The translations under genes were made by a program, and so were the position numbers. The notes beneath the pieces are model-generated. The model did no database searches. It was given only the letters and a program-made list of their open reading frames with translations, and was not told where the DNA came from. This document shows positions 1 to 9,432 of a stretch of 64,000 nucleotides of DNA, in pieces; position 1 is the stretch's first letter, and each line of letters begins with the position of its first letter. The stretch lies in contig UPYI01000001.1 of NCBI GenBank assembly GCA_900538555.1, positions 124,001 to 188,000 on the forward strand, in the 5' to 3' direction. Source of the DNA: an uncultured Porphyromonadaceae bacterium (GTDB taxonomy: Bacteria > Bacteroidota > Bacteroidia > Bacteroidales > Barnesiellaceae).

Positions 1-66
1 GACGATACCCAAAACTTAGCCTTGATACATAAGAATTGCCACCTGTAATTTTAGGAGCATCGTGCT

Positions 67-1419
67 ATGACAACCACTCTTATCCGTTATTCATCCCACT
101 TCCGGCAACTGCTCCGAATCGGCATACCGATCGTATTCGGGCAATTGGGCGTTATCGTGCTGGGATTTGCCGACACACTCATGATCGGTCATTATGGAAC
201 GGCAGAACTGGCATCGGCATCGTTCGTGAACAACGTATTCAATCTCGCCATTATATTCTGCACCGGTTTCTCCTACGGGCTTACCCCTCTGATAGGCAGC
301 TGTTTCGGGAACGGCAACCGCACAAAAGCCGGTGAAATACTGAAAAACAGCCTGCTAAGCGGCGGAGTGGTAGCCGTCGGACTGATCGTCCTGCTCACCG
401 TGCTCTATTTCAATCTACACCGGCTGGGACAACCCGACGAGTTACTGCCGTACATCCGCCCCTACTTCATCATCATTTTAGTGTCGTTGCTTTTCCTCAT
501 GCTGTTCAACTCGTTCAAACAGTTTTTCGACGGCATTACCGATACCCAACTCCCCATGTGGATTCTGATCGGCGGCAATCTGCTGAACATTATCGGCAAC
601 TATCTATTGATATACGGTGCATACGGATTTCCGGAACTGGGACTGAGGGGAGCCGGATTGAGTACCTTGTTTTCCCGAATCGCCATGCTGGCGGCTATCG
701 CCCTCGTATTTTTCAAGCACCGGCGTTATCGGACATATCGGGACGGATTTGTTCAAGGAAAGATAAACCGGAATGATTTCCGACAACTGAATGCCATGGG
801 GTTGCCGGTAGGACTGCAAATGGGAATGGAAACCGGCGCATTCACATTCAGTGCTATCATGATCGGATGGCTCGGCAGTGCAGAACTTGCGGCTTACCAG
901 ATTATGGTAACGGTAGGTACATTAGGATTCATGATTTATTACGGCATGGGCGCGGCACTTACCGTCCGCATCAGTAATTTCATCGGACAAAACGATTTGC
1001 CGAATGTGCGTCGCGCCACCCGGTCGGCGTTCTGCATCATCTTGCTGCTCGCGTTGTTTGCCTGTCTCGTCTTTTACCTCATCCGCCACCAAATAGGCTA
1101 TTGGTTCACTTCGGACGAAGAGGTAATCGCTATCGTCGGTATTTTAGTATTCCCGCTTATCGCCTACCAGTTCGGCGATGCCCTGCAAATCACATTCGCC
1201 AATGCCCTGCGAGGCATCTACGACGTGAAGCCGATGATGTGGATCGCCCTTTTCGCATACATTCTGTTCGCATTGCCGGTGGGCTATTTCTGCGGATTCA
1301 CTCTCGGCTGGGGTATTACGGGCGTTTGGATGGCATTCCCCGCAGGTCTGTTCGGAGCCGGCATACTATTCGCCATACGTTACCTTCGGAGAATGCGTAC
1401 ACTTGAAAAGAAAAAATAG
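67..1419 (+). CDS. MATE family multidrug/Na+ antiporter
   Basis: An inner-membrane exporter of the MATE fold, expected to expel drugs or metabolites in exchange for Na+ or H+. The 450 residues match the usual family length and form about twelve hydrophobic helices in two repeated halves (roughly residues 15-200 and 235-440). The first helix carries the typical GIPIVFGQLG segment and the following FADTLMIGHYG. The ATG at 67 fits the first membrane segment. The next gene starts 2 bases after the stop, so the two are probably co-transcribed. The substrate cannot be told from sequence. The family call is secure. Confidence 0.93.
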   Translation: MTTTLIRYSSHFRQLLRIGIPIVFGQLGVIVLGFADTLMIGHYGTAELASASFVNNVFNLAIIFCTGFSYGLTPLIGSCFGNGNRTKAGEILKNSLLSGGVVAVGLIVLLTVLYFNLHRLGQPDELLPYIRPYFIIILVSLLFLMLFNSFKQFFDGITDTQLPMWILIGGNLLNIIGNYLLIYGAYGFPELGLRGAGLSTLFSRIAMLAAIALVFFKHRRYRTYRDGFVQGKINRNDFRQLNAMGLPVGLQMGMETGAFTFSAIMIGWLGSAELAAYQIMVTVGTLGFMIYYGMGAALTVRISNFIGQNDLPNVRRATRSAFCIILLLALFACLVFYLIRHQIGYWFTSDEEVIAIVGILVFPLIAYQFGDALQITFANALRGIYDVKPMMWIALFAYILFALPVGYFCGFTLGWGITGVWMAFPAGLFGAGILFAIRYLRRMRTLEKKK

Positions 1420-1421
1420 TC

Positions 1422-2063
1422 ATGGCTCATTTAGACAGCAACGAATATATATACGGATTGATCGGCGAAGGCGAGCATACGCAGCAGGATTTCAAATTCG
1501 AAATCTCGGATGCCCGGAAAATCGCCAAGTCGCTGTCGGCTTTCTCCAACACGATCGGCGGGCGTTTACTCATCGGCGTAAAAGACAACGGCCGCATAGC
1601 AGGCATCCGTTCGGACGAAGAGATCTATATGATCGAGGCTGCCGCCCAAGTGTACTGCGAACCGCAAGTGGAGTTCGGATTGAAGAACTACCGGATAGAG
1701 GGACGCACCGTATTGGAAGTAACGATACCCGAAGCGGAGAACAAACCGGTATTGGCAAAGGACGAGAACGGGAAAGGATGGGCATATCTGCGCATCGCCG
1801 ACGAGAATATCTTAGCCACCCCGATCCATCTGAGGGTATGGCGCGAGGCAAAAAGCCCGAAAGGCTGTTTAGTGACCTATACCGACCGGGAACAACAGCT
1901 GTTGTCGTGCATGCAGGAGCAAGGAGAAGTTTCATTTTCGCGTCTCTGCCGCCTTTCGGGACTCCCCCGACCGGTTACGGAATCGCTGCTTGCCAAATTC
2001 ATCCGGTTCGAAATAGCCGAAACGGTATTCCGCAACCATCGCTTTTATTTCCGCCTCGCCTGA
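1422..2063 (+). CDS. AlbA_2/Schlafen-type putative DNA-binding protein
   Basis: A 213-residue protein with an AlbA_2 (Schlafen, formerly divergent AAA-4) domain at about residues 10-140, shown by the EGEHTQQDFKFEI start and the SAFSNTIGGRLLIGVKDNG segment. Proteins of this domain bind nucleic acid and often act as regulators; here the C-terminal 70 residues look like a winged helix. It follows the MATE gene by 2 bases, so it may regulate or simply share its transcript. The exact role is unknown. Confidence 0.8.
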   Translation: MAHLDSNEYIYGLIGEGEHTQQDFKFEISDARKIAKSLSAFSNTIGGRLLIGVKDNGRIAGIRSDEEIYMIEAAAQVYCEPQVEFGLKNYRIEGRTVLEVTIPEAENKPVLAKDENGKGWAYLRIADENILATPIHLRVWREAKSPKGCLVTYTDREQQLLSCMQEQGEVSFSRLCRLSGLPRPVTESLLAKFIRFEIAETVFRNHRFYFRLA

Positions 2064-2112
2064 GAACGGAAGTTTTCAGATACGCCGTATTACGTTTTTT
2101 TGATTTTATCAC

Positions 2113-2120
2113 TACCTTTG
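2113..2120 (+). promoter_or_regulatory. -7 box for queDE
   Basis: TACCTTTG fits the Bacteroidetes -7 consensus TAnnTTTG and lies 22 bases before the queD ATG. No good -33 TTTG is seen at the normal spacing. It falls in the short gap after the AlbA gene, so queDE is likely a separate transcription unit. Confidence 0.5.
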
Positions 2121-2141
2121 CCCCTCATAACCGGAACATTT

Positions 2142-2477
2142 ATGTATTATATCGTCAAAAGATTTGAAATATCGGCATCACACCGCCTACGCCTCTCGTA
2201 CCGAAGCAAGTGCGAAAATCTGCACGGGCACAACTGGATCGTAGAGGTACATGCCCGTGCCCGGGAGTTGAACGAAGACGGCATGGTGATCGATTTCAGC
2301 CACGTCAAGAAATTGATTAAAGAGCGTCTGGATCATCAGAATCTCAACGACCTATTCCCTGAGATGAATCCTACCGCCGAGAATCTGGCAAAATGGATTT
2401 GCGACCAGATACCGCAATGTTATAAAGTAATGGTGCGCGAATCGGAGAACAACACGGCTTGGTATGAAAAAGATTAA
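2142..2477 (+). CDS. queD: 6-carboxytetrahydropterin synthase QueD
   Basis: Converts 7,8-dihydroneopterin triphosphate to 6-carboxy-tetrahydropterin, the second step of queuosine/7-deazaguanine synthesis. At 111 residues it has family size. The zinc ligands are visible: His14 in SASH and His28 and His30 in LHGH. The catalytic Cys24 lies just before, followed by the DHQNLND segment. An in-frame start at 2100 exists, but the -7 box at 2113 and the family N-terminus favour the ATG at 2142. The last 14 bases overlap queE, the next pathway step, so translation is coupled. Confidence 0.95.
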   Translation: MYYIVKRFEISASHRLRLSYRSKCENLHGHNWIVEVHARARELNEDGMVIDFSHVKKLIKERLDHQNLNDLFPEMNPTAENLAKWICDQIPQCYKVMVRESENNTAWYEKD

Positions 2478-3021
2478 CGAAATCTTTTACAGCCTGCAAG
2501 GCGAAGGAGCTTATACGGGCACACCTTCGGTATTCGTACGGTTTTCGGGCTGCAACCTGCATTGCGATTTCTGCGACACCGATCACCTGCCGGGCGAATG
2601 GCTGAGCGAAAAAGAGATTATCGACCGGGCTTCGGCATATCCTACCCGCCACCTCATACTCACAGGCGGAGAGCCTTCGCTATTTATCGACGAATGCTTC
2701 ATCGAGCAACTGCATGCAGCCGGTTACCGGGTACACATCGAAACCAACGGCACGAACCCGCTACCCGAAAATATCGACTGGATCACCTGCTCGCCCAAGC
2801 TGGAACAACCCGGAGGAATGCCTCTCGCCCTATCGCATGCCGACGAACTGAAAGTAGTCTACCGCGGGCAAGACCTTTCCGCCCTCGACCATTTCGATTG
2901 CCGCCTGCGCTATCTGCAACCCTGCTCCTGCCGGAATACCGACGAAGTGATCGCCTATATATTGGAACACCCTGAATGGCGATTAAGCCTGCAAACCCAC
3001 AAGATGCTGTCAATCCGATAA
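2464..3021 (+). CDS. queE: 7-carboxy-7-deazaguanine synthase QueE
   Basis: A radical SAM enzyme that turns 6-carboxy-tetrahydropterin into 7-carboxy-7-deazaguanine. The [4Fe-4S] ligands are Cys30, Cys34 and Cys37 in a CxxxCxxC motif, preceded by the substrate motif YSLQGEGAYTGTP and followed by the LTGGEPSL SAM-binding loop. The 185 residues correspond to the short form common in Bacteroidetes. It overlaps queD. QueC and the later steps are not in this window. Confidence 0.94.
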   Translation: MKKINEIFYSLQGEGAYTGTPSVFVRFSGCNLHCDFCDTDHLPGEWLSEKEIIDRASAYPTRHLILTGGEPSLFIDECFIEQLHAAGYRVHIETNGTNPLPENIDWITCSPKLEQPGGMPLALSHADELKVVYRGQDLSALDHFDCRLRYLQPCSCRNTDEVIAYILEHPEWRLSLQTHKMLSIR

Positions 3022-3039
3022 CAGACGTATGCTACGGAT

Positions 3040-3104
3040 CGGCATTTTAGTTATTTTATGAGAAAATAAACAAATGCCGGCGACCCATACAAAAGGTTCG
3101 CCGG
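3040..3104 (+). terminator. two overlapping hairpins after queE
   Basis: The first hairpin pairs CGGCATTT with AAATGCCG and, inside it, TTATTTT with AAAATAA (3040-3079). The second pairs CCGGCGA with TCGCCGG (3077-3104) and shares three bases with the first. There is no clear T tract, so the terminator role is inferred from position between two operons. Confidence 0.45.
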
Positions 3105-3138
3105 TTATAAAAACGGATTAACTACAAACTGAAAAGAC

Positions 3139-3960
3139 ATGAATAAGTATTTTATTCCTTCTATCGTGTTTTGCACGCTTGCTCTCTGCTCCGTATCGTG
3201 CAAAACGACTCAAAACGTAAAATCGAATGCGAACACCGAAACAACGGCAAACCATGAAACGACAGACGACACCCCTCTTTTCAACCCGGAAGGGAAATGG
3301 CTCATTGTCGAAGTCGGCGGAAAGACGGTTGCCGGCGAAGAAGCCGCAGAGATTACCTTCGATCCGAAACAGCAACTCGTTTACGGGAACGACGGATGCA
3401 ATATTTTCAATGGTGTTTACCATGTCGGGAAAGGCAACTCACTGGAATTAACGAATTTGCTTAGCACACTCCGTGCCTGCGAGGGAGGTTCCGCCATGGA
3501 AATACAATCGGCTCTGAACGATGTCCGCTTTTTCTCGATCGACGGAAACGAGCTTACGTTCCGGAACGAAAAGAAGAACGTGATTCTGAAAGCCGTAAAA
3601 CAGACCGCCGATGAACTGAACGGACGTTGGCGCGTTTCATCTTTGACCGGATTCGAAACATTGGCAGTCCAGCCAAGTCTGGTTATAGACGTGCCCGAAT
3701 CGAAAGTCCACGGGAACGGAGGATGCAATATCATAAACGGCAGTATAGTACTCGACAAACTGCGTACAGACGGCATACGCTTCACCGGTATGATTTCCAC
3801 CCGCATGATGTGCCCGGAAATCGAAATCGAGAGCGCATTCCTGAAAGCCCTGCAAGAAATCGATTCGTACAGAAGAATCGACGACGAACATATCGGATTC
3901 TATATCTCGAACGGAGAAGAACCAAAATCATTCCCGATTGTTTTAGAGAAAGTAAAATAG
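3139..3960 (+). CDS. lipoprotein with two META domains
   Basis: A 273-residue envelope protein with a lipoprotein signal ending in LCSVSC (Cys21), then a low-complexity Thr/Asn linker and two META (DUF306/HslJ-like) domains at about residues 48-150 and 158-270. The duplicated signatures NDGCNIFNG and NGGCNIING show the repeat. META proteins are linked to stress or inhibitor resistance in other bacteria, but no reaction is known. The TonB receptor begins 13 bases downstream, so the two probably share a transcript. Confidence 0.85.
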   Translation: MNKYFIPSIVFCTLALCSVSCKTTQNVKSNANTETTANHETTDDTPLFNPEGKWLIVEVGGKTVAGEEAAEITFDPKQQLVYGNDGCNIFNGVYHVGKGNSLELTNLLSTLRACEGGSAMEIQSALNDVRFFSIDGNELTFRNEKKNVILKAVKQTADELNGRWRVSSLTGFETLAVQPSLVIDVPESKVHGNGGCNIINGSIVLDKLRTDGIRFTGMISTRMMCPEIEIESAFLKALQEIDSYRRIDDEHIGFYISNGEEPKSFPIVLEKVK

Positions 3961-3973
3961 ATCTTTCCTGCGA

Positions 3974-6364
3974 ATGAGTAAAAAATACCGGCGGTTCATT
4001 CCGCTTTGTTTTCTTTCTCTTTTCACATCTTTCTGCTACGCCGCCCAATACTACGAAATACGCGGCACTGTTATCGACCGCATTACCCGAGAGCCTGTTC
4101 CTTATGCCAGTGTTGCCATTTGGAACAGTTCGTTCGGGAGTGTAGCCGACAGTATCGGTCAATACCGGTTGGTACAAATACCGCCGGGGATATACCGCAT
4201 ACAGGTATCCTGCTTAGGCTACCAGACTTATACCACCCCCGAATTTAAAGTCACCACCCACAACCTGCTGCAAGACATCGAACTGACCGAGTCGAAAACG
4301 ACTTTGGAAGAGGTAAGCGTTACCAGCAACCGATTCAGGCACTCGACCGAAAGCCCGATCGCCATGCGGGTAATCGGAGTGCAGGAAATCGAAAAAAGTC
4401 CGGGGGCGAACCGGGATATATCGAAAGTAGTCAGTTCGTTTCCCGGCGTGGCGTCTACTGTCGGGAACGGCTACCGGAACGACCTGCTGGTACGTGGCGG
4501 CGGTCCGATGGAAAACCGTTTCTTCCTCGATGGCGTAGAGATCCCGAACATCAACCATTTCAGCACACAGGGCGCATCGGGCGGTCCGATGGGAATTATC
4601 GACGCGGATTTTATCCGTGAGGTTTCTTTCTATACCGGCGCATTTCCTGCCAATCGCGGAAACGCGCTCAGTTCGGTATTGGACTTCCAGCTTTTGGACG
4701 GAAGTATGGAAAAGAACAGCTTCAAATTCACATTGGGCGCATCGGAAGCCGGGTTCTCTTCGAACGGACATATCGGAAAAAAAACGACTTATCTCGTATC
4801 GGTACGGCAATCGTACCTGCAACTGCTGTTCATGTTGCTGAAAATGCCTTTCCTCCCGCAATATACCGATGCCCAGTTCAAAGTAAAAACCCGTTTTTCG
4901 GGTGCTCACGAACTGACCGTACTGGGTATAGGCGGTATCGACCGGATGAGCCTGAACAAAAAAATCGACGAGGACGACGAGTCGAAACAGTATATCTTGT
5001 CTTATATTCCCAAAATCACACAAAACACCTATACGGTGGGTGCCGTGTACAAACATTACGGCGGAGCGCATCTGCAAACCGTTGTAGTGAGCCACAATTT
5101 TTTGAACAACAAGAATGTAAAGTACCGGGACAACGACGAGTCGTCGATCGAAAACCGGATGCTCTATCTTAATTCGGACGAGGCGGAAACGCATTTCAGA
5201 TTCGAAAACCGATCTACATGGGACGATGTGGGATTGAACGTAGGTGCGAATCTGGACTATGCCACTTATTTCTGCCGGAACACCCAAAAGATATTTACCG
5301 ACAGCCCCCGCACGATAGACTACCGCACCCATTTGGGCATACTGAAATGGGGTATATTCGGCACTGTGACCTACGAAATACCCCGTTACCGGTTCAGCGC
5401 GGCATTCGGATTCAGATTAGACGGCAATTCCTATTCCGCCCGCATGAGCAATCCGCTCCGGCAATTTTCACCCCGCCTATCCCTATCGTACGGATTCTCG
5501 CCCCAATGGTATGTAAATGCCAATATCGGACGTTATTACCAACTGCCCGCCTATACGACACTGGGCTACAAAGAGGAGAACATATATATCAACAAACGGA
5601 ACGGCATCGAATACATACGAAGCGACCAAGCGGTCGCAGGCGTGGAATATCAGCCGGGGAAACGTGCCAGCATCACCCTCGAAGGGTTTTATAAGAAGTA
5701 CGACCACTCGCCTCTTTCGCTGACCGACTCGATACCGCTGAGCTGCAAAGGTACCCATTACGGGGCTTCGGGCAGCGAACCTGTCGCTTCGACTGCCACA
5801 GGGCATGCCTACGGAGTGGAGCTCATGATACGCTGGTATGGCGAAAAATTCAATCTGTTGGCTTCTTATACGTGGTTCAGGAGCGAATATAAAGATCCGA
5901 GAACCGGGAAATACATTCCTTCGGCTTGGGACAACCAGCATCTGGCTACTGTTACCGGCACTTACCGGTTTCCCTACCATTGGGATTTGGGACTGAAACT
6001 CCGGGTAATGGGAGGAACACCATATACGCCATACGATTTGGAGAAATCGTCGATCACCGGAGCTTGGGATGCCACGAGCCGCCCCTATTACGATTACTCG
6101 AAATACAACAGCGAACGGTTAGGCGTATTCACGCAAACGGACATTCGGCTCGACAAGAGTTTCTACTTGAAAGGATGGATGATCGGCATCTATATCGACT
6201 TGCAGAATGTGCTGAATCTGAAATACAACAACCCGGCAGTCTACGTGAAAGACGGAGACGAGACCTATATCGGAGAGGACGGACAGGAACATTATGTCAT
6301 GAAAAGAATCGCTCAAAAAAGCGGTACCATACTGCCGACCTTAGGGGTCACCATCGAATTTTAA
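3974..6364 (+). CDS. TonB-dependent outer-membrane receptor
   Basis: A 796-residue outer-membrane transporter with a signal peptide (about 1-23), a carboxypeptidase-like regulatory domain (27-110, with IRGTVIDRITREPVPYASV), a plug (about 120-235, with NDLLVRGGGPMENRFFLDGVEIPN) and a beta-barrel to the end. It would import a ligand using TonB/ExbBD energy. No SusD partner follows, so this is not a classical polysaccharide locus. The ligand is unknown; iron, cobalamin or peptide are all possible. Confidence 0.92.
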   Translation: MSKKYRRFIPLCFLSLFTSFCYAAQYYEIRGTVIDRITREPVPYASVAIWNSSFGSVADSIGQYRLVQIPPGIYRIQVSCLGYQTYTTPEFKVTTHNLLQDIELTESKTTLEEVSVTSNRFRHSTESPIAMRVIGVQEIEKSPGANRDISKVVSSFPGVASTVGNGYRNDLLVRGGGPMENRFFLDGVEIPNINHFSTQGASGGPMGIIDADFIREVSFYTGAFPANRGNALSSVLDFQLLDGSMEKNSFKFTLGASEAGFSSNGHIGKKTTYLVSVRQSYLQLLFMLLKMPFLPQYTDAQFKVKTRFSGAHELTVLGIGGIDRMSLNKKIDEDDESKQYILSYIPKITQNTYTVGAVYKHYGGAHLQTVVVSHNFLNNKNVKYRDNDESSIENRMLYLNSDEAETHFRFENRSTWDDVGLNVGANLDYATYFCRNTQKIFTDSPRTIDYRTHLGILKWGIFGTVTYEIPRYRFSAAFGFRLDGNSYSARMSNPLRQFSPRLSLSYGFSPQWYVNANIGRYYQLPAYTTLGYKEENIYINKRNGIEYIRSDQAVAGVEYQPGKRASITLEGFYKKYDHSPLSLTDSIPLSCKGTHYGASGSEPVASTATGHAYGVELMIRWYGEKFNLLASYTWFRSEYKDPRTGKYIPSAWDNQHLATVTGTYRFPYHWDLGLKLRVMGGTPYTPYDLEKSSITGAWDATSRPYYDYSKYNSERLGVFTQTDIRLDKSFYLKGWMIGIYIDLQNVLNLKYNNPAVYVKDGDETYIGEDGQEHYVMKRIAQKSGTILPTLGVTIEF

Positions 6365-6381
6365 ACCAGAACTAAACAAGC

Positions 6382-6415
6382 CGGACAAGCCAGTCAATAC
6401 CGGCAGGCTTGTCCG
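6382..6415 (+). terminator. hairpin terminator after TonB receptor
   Basis: A perfect 10-bp stem (CGGACAAGCC with GGCTTGTCCG) starts 17 bases after the receptor stop and is followed by a short T-rich stretch. Confidence 0.7.
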
Positions 6416-6475
6416 ATATTCTTCGTTTAAACCATTATTTGTCGGTCTCGGCTAAAAAAAATGGGCGGATTATTA

Positions 6476-6740
6476 CTATATTTGTAGAATATAGGAGGCG
6501 GCTCGGCATAGCCCAAATGTGAAAACCGAATTTTCCCTTTTGTCTCTGCTCTCGCCTTTCGCTATATTTGTAGAATATAGGAGGCGGCTCGGCATAGCCT
6601 AAATGTGAAAACCGAATTTTCCCTTTTGTCTCTGCTCTCGCCTTTCACTATATTTGTAGAATATAGGAGGCGGCTCGGCATAGCCTAAATGTGAAAACCG
6701 AATTTTCCCTTTTGTCTCTGCTCTCGCCTTTCGCTATATT
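6476..6740 (+). repeat. three 86-bp tandem repeats with embedded promoters
   Basis: Three full copies (6476-6561, 6562-6647, 6648-6733) differ at only two positions and are followed by a 7-base partial copy. Each junction forms TTTG-N20-TATATTTG, a textbook Bacteroidetes promoter (6539-6570 and 6625-6656). The third, at 6711-6742, reads TATATTGG and is probably weak. The unit also holds the conserved arms of the dispersed family A element (GGCTCGGCATAGCC and TCTGCTCTCG) around a GAAAA/TTTTC hairpin. The promoters point toward the gene at 6842. Confidence 0.9.
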
Positions 6741-6841
6741 GGTCTCGAAGATGTGGTGTTGCCAACGGCAAAACGGATTATATCCGAATCGCCATTATTC
6801 TTCCGGTCGGAGATAATAGGTTGATCCGACTTCTTTATTAA

Positions 6842-7234
6842 TTGAAATACAAAACGTTTAAAATGCTCCTTATGAAAAAGTTTTACGACAGTAAGAGAAA
6901 TCCGGAACGAAGGTTTTTGAAGTTCATGATTTCCATTTTCATGTCGAACGATTATCGTTCCGTAATTCGGCTTCAACGACAGGAGCTGAATTTAAATGAG
7001 AAGAAACAGGCATTCGCATCGGACGAAACGGACTTCCATGCCAATGTCCGGATTTTGTCCGACCACGTTCAAGAAATAGAACGGTTAGTCTCGATTCTGC
7101 GAGAGGAGAATATGAGCGATACGGAAATTATCCGCACGTTGAATCTGTCGGTGAAAGAGGCTTGTTTTTATTTGAACAAAGCCGAACGAATTTTACAGAC
7201 CGGAATAGAAGAAGGGTGCACGACAGGGATATAA
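6842..7234 (+). CDS. small uncharacterised protein
   Basis: I do not recognise this 130-residue protein. It is basic at the N-terminus and helical throughout. The C-terminal half (about 75-125) could be a helix-turn-helix: ENMSDTEIIRTLNLSVKEACFYLNKAE resembles the segment of a DNA-binding protein. Alternative in-frame starts lie at 6863 and 6872; the latter (MKKFYDSK) is plausible. It sits directly downstream of the tandem promoter repeat, which probably drives it, and ends at a bidirectional terminator shared with the M13 peptidase gene. Confidence 0.6.
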   Translation: MKYKTFKMLLMKKFYDSKRNPERRFLKFMISIFMSNDYRSVIRLQRQELNLNEKKQAFASDETDFHANVRILSDHVQEIERLVSILREENMSDTEIIRTLNLSVKEACFYLNKAERILQTGIEEGCTTGI

Positions 7235-7332
7235 GCCCGACCTTCCCCCCTCAACAATCGAGCCCCCCATTTGAAACAGTAAATCCGATTCGACGATAGC
7301 CTCCGTACATGTGTATCCAACTTCCCGAATAG

Positions 7333-7374
7333 AAAAAAGGGATTGAGCATCTCAAAGTGCCCAATCCCTTTTTT
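7333..7374. terminator. bidirectional terminator
   Basis: A perfect 13-bp stem (AAAAAAGGGATTG with CAATCCCTTTTTT) lies between two convergent genes and gives a T6 tract on both strands. Confidence 0.9.
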
Positions 7375-7393
7375 GCTTGTTATCTCTGTCCGC

Positions 7394-9421
7394 TTACCAG
7401 ATCACCACACGTTTTTCGGGGGCAAGGTACATCGGATCGCCTTCTTTTATATCGAATGCGTTGAAGAAGGTTTCGATGTTACGCAACGATGCGTTTACAC
7501 GCCATTTGCCCAGCGAGTGCGGGTCGATACGGGTCAAACGCAGAATTTCCGCTTCGCGGATATTTCCAGCCCACAACGTCGCATAACCGAGATAGAAACG
7601 TTGGTCGGCAGTGAATCCGTCGATCGGAGCGGGTTCTACTCCATTCAACGAATTACGATATGCGGTATAAGCTACACGAAGACCTCCTTGATCGGCAATA
7701 TTTTCACCCAGCGTGAAATGACCGTTGGCAAATGTGCCTTCGGCTACCTCGATCGCATCGAACTGGGCTGCCAGTTTCTCGGCGCGTTCTGTGAATTGAG
7801 CCGCATCGGCATCGGTCCACCAATCTTCCAGATTACCTACTTTATCGAACTGACGGCCTTGATCGTCGAATCCGTGTGTCATTTCGTGACCGATTACCAC
7901 ACCGATCGCTCCATAATTCACGGCATCATCCGCTTCGGGATTGAAGAACGGGGGTTGCAGGATTGCAGCCGGGAAACAGATTTCGTTTGTCGTGGGGTTA
8001 TAATAGGCATTGACCGTTTGCGGACTCATATACCATTTGTCTTTATCGACCGGCATACCGGCATTCTTGATCTGATCGAGCGTTGCAAATTCAATGGCAC
8101 GCATGATGTTCGCCAAATAGGATTCGCTCGGATTGATTGTCAGATTGGTATAATCGGTCCATTTGTCGGGATAACCGATCTTTACATAGAACGTAGCCAG
8201 CTTCTCTTTGGCTTTTACTTTGGTTTCGTCGCTCATCCACTCCAATGCGTCGATGTGTTGTCCCAAAGCCTCTTGCAGGTCGCCTACCAATTTAATCATC
8301 CGGTTCTTCGATTCGGGGCTGAAATATTTGGCTACATACATTTCACCGACGGCTTCGGAAAGCAGGGAGTTGGGTACTTCCAATGCCGATTTCCAGCGTT
8401 GCGTCTTTTCTTCTTTTCCGGAGAGGGTCTTTCCGTAAAATTCGAAATTGGCATCGACAAAATCGTCGCTCAGATAGGACGATGCCGCATCGATATAATA
8501 GAATGCCAGATAGTCTTTCAACGTACGTTCGGAATAGGTGCCGATGATATTGTTCACGGCTTCGAGCGATGCGAGCTGACCGACATTAATTTTGTCCAAT
8601 CCGGAGAGTTTGAGTTCATTCAGAAACTCTTTCCAGTCGATATTGTTGTATTTGGCTTTCAGTTCTTTCACGCTCAACATGTTGTAATTGGCTTGCGGAT
8701 CGCGCAACTGCTCGCGGGAAGAAGCGGCTTTTGCCAAAGCGTTCTCTACTTTCATTACCGACTTCACAGCACGGTCGGCATCTTTTTCGGAATACCCAGC
8801 CAAAGTAAAGAGTTTGTGAATATACGTTTTGTAGGCTTCGCGAATCTTTTTGTTCTCTTCGTCCGACACGATATAGTAGTCACGGTCGCCCATGGCGATA
8901 CCACCTTGCGTCCAATACACGATGTTGTTGCTGCTGTTTTTCATATCGGCATCGACATAGATACCGAAGAACGGATTGGCAATGGTGCGTTGCATCGTTC
9001 CCGCCATACGGCAGATCTCGGATTTTCCGGAGAGGTTTTCGATCTCTTCCAGCAAAGCCCCGAGCGGTTTTGCACCTTCTTCATTCAGGCGCACGCTATC
9101 CAGCCCCATGTTATAGAGGTCGCCGATTTTTTGCGCCACGCTTCCGGTCTCGTGGGTTTCTTTGCCCAATTCGAGGAAAAGCTCTTTCAGTTGTTCCTTG
9201 TTGTTCTCACGCAACAGATCGAACGATCCGAAACGGGAATACTCGCCTTTAAGCGGATTCTTTTGCATCCATCCGCCGCAAGCATACTGATAAAAGTCAT
9301 CGCCGGGAGCCACGCTCGTATCCAAATTCGTCAGATCGAGAGCCGGCACTTTTGCGGTCTGATTACTGCAACCGGCAAACATAAGACCGGCGGCAAGGGG
9401 TAAAATCATTCTTTTTCTCAT
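7394..9421 (-). CDS. M13 family zinc metallopeptidase (lipoprotein)
   Basis: A neprilysin/PepO-like peptidase that would cut peptides outside the inner membrane. From the ATG at 9421 it has 675 residues and a lipoprotein signal ending LMFAGC. The zinc site is complete: HEMTH at about 512-516, and Glu573 in GENIADQGG as third ligand. The catalytic-site segment RIDPHSLGKWRVN and a C-terminal Trp follow, as usual in the family. An upstream in-frame extension to 9493 lies inside the ABC-F gene and would spoil the signal peptide. It begins 11 bases after the ABC-F stop, so they form one operon. Confidence 0.94.
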   Translation of the reverse strand: MRKRMILPLAAGLMFAGCSNQTAKVPALDLTNLDTSVAPGDDFYQYACGGWMQKNPLKGEYSRFGSFDLLRENNKEQLKELFLELGKETHETGSVAQKIGDLYNMGLDSVRLNEEGAKPLGALLEEIENLSGKSEICRMAGTMQRTIANPFFGIYVDADMKNSSNNIVYWTQGGIAMGDRDYYIVSDEENKKIREAYKTYIHKLFTLAGYSEKDADRAVKSVMKVENALAKAASSREQLRDPQANYNMLSVKELKAKYNNIDWKEFLNELKLSGLDKINVGQLASLEAVNNIIGTYSERTLKDYLAFYYIDAASSYLSDDFVDANFEFYGKTLSGKEEKTQRWKSALEVPNSLLSEAVGEMYVAKYFSPESKNRMIKLVGDLQEALGQHIDALEWMSDETKVKAKEKLATFYVKIGYPDKWTDYTNLTINPSESYLANIMRAIEFATLDQIKNAGMPVDKDKWYMSPQTVNAYYNPTTNEICFPAAILQPPFFNPEADDAVNYGAIGVVIGHEMTHGFDDQGRQFDKVGNLEDWWTDADAAQFTERAEKLAAQFDAIEVAEGTFANGHFTLGENIADQGGLRVAYTAYRNSLNGVEPAPIDGFTADQRFYLGYATLWAGNIREAEILRLTRIDPHSLGKWRVNASLRNIETFFNAFDIKEGDPMYLAPEKRVVIW

Positions 9422-9432
9422 TTTGTTTCTGT

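Noticed and set aside
7343..9403. A 686-residue open frame on the plus strand opposite the M13 peptidase gene
   Set aside because: It is a codon-bias shadow of the peptidase gene: no recognisable domain, low-complexity His/Phe/Ile-rich translation, and the opposite strand encodes a complete M13 enzyme.
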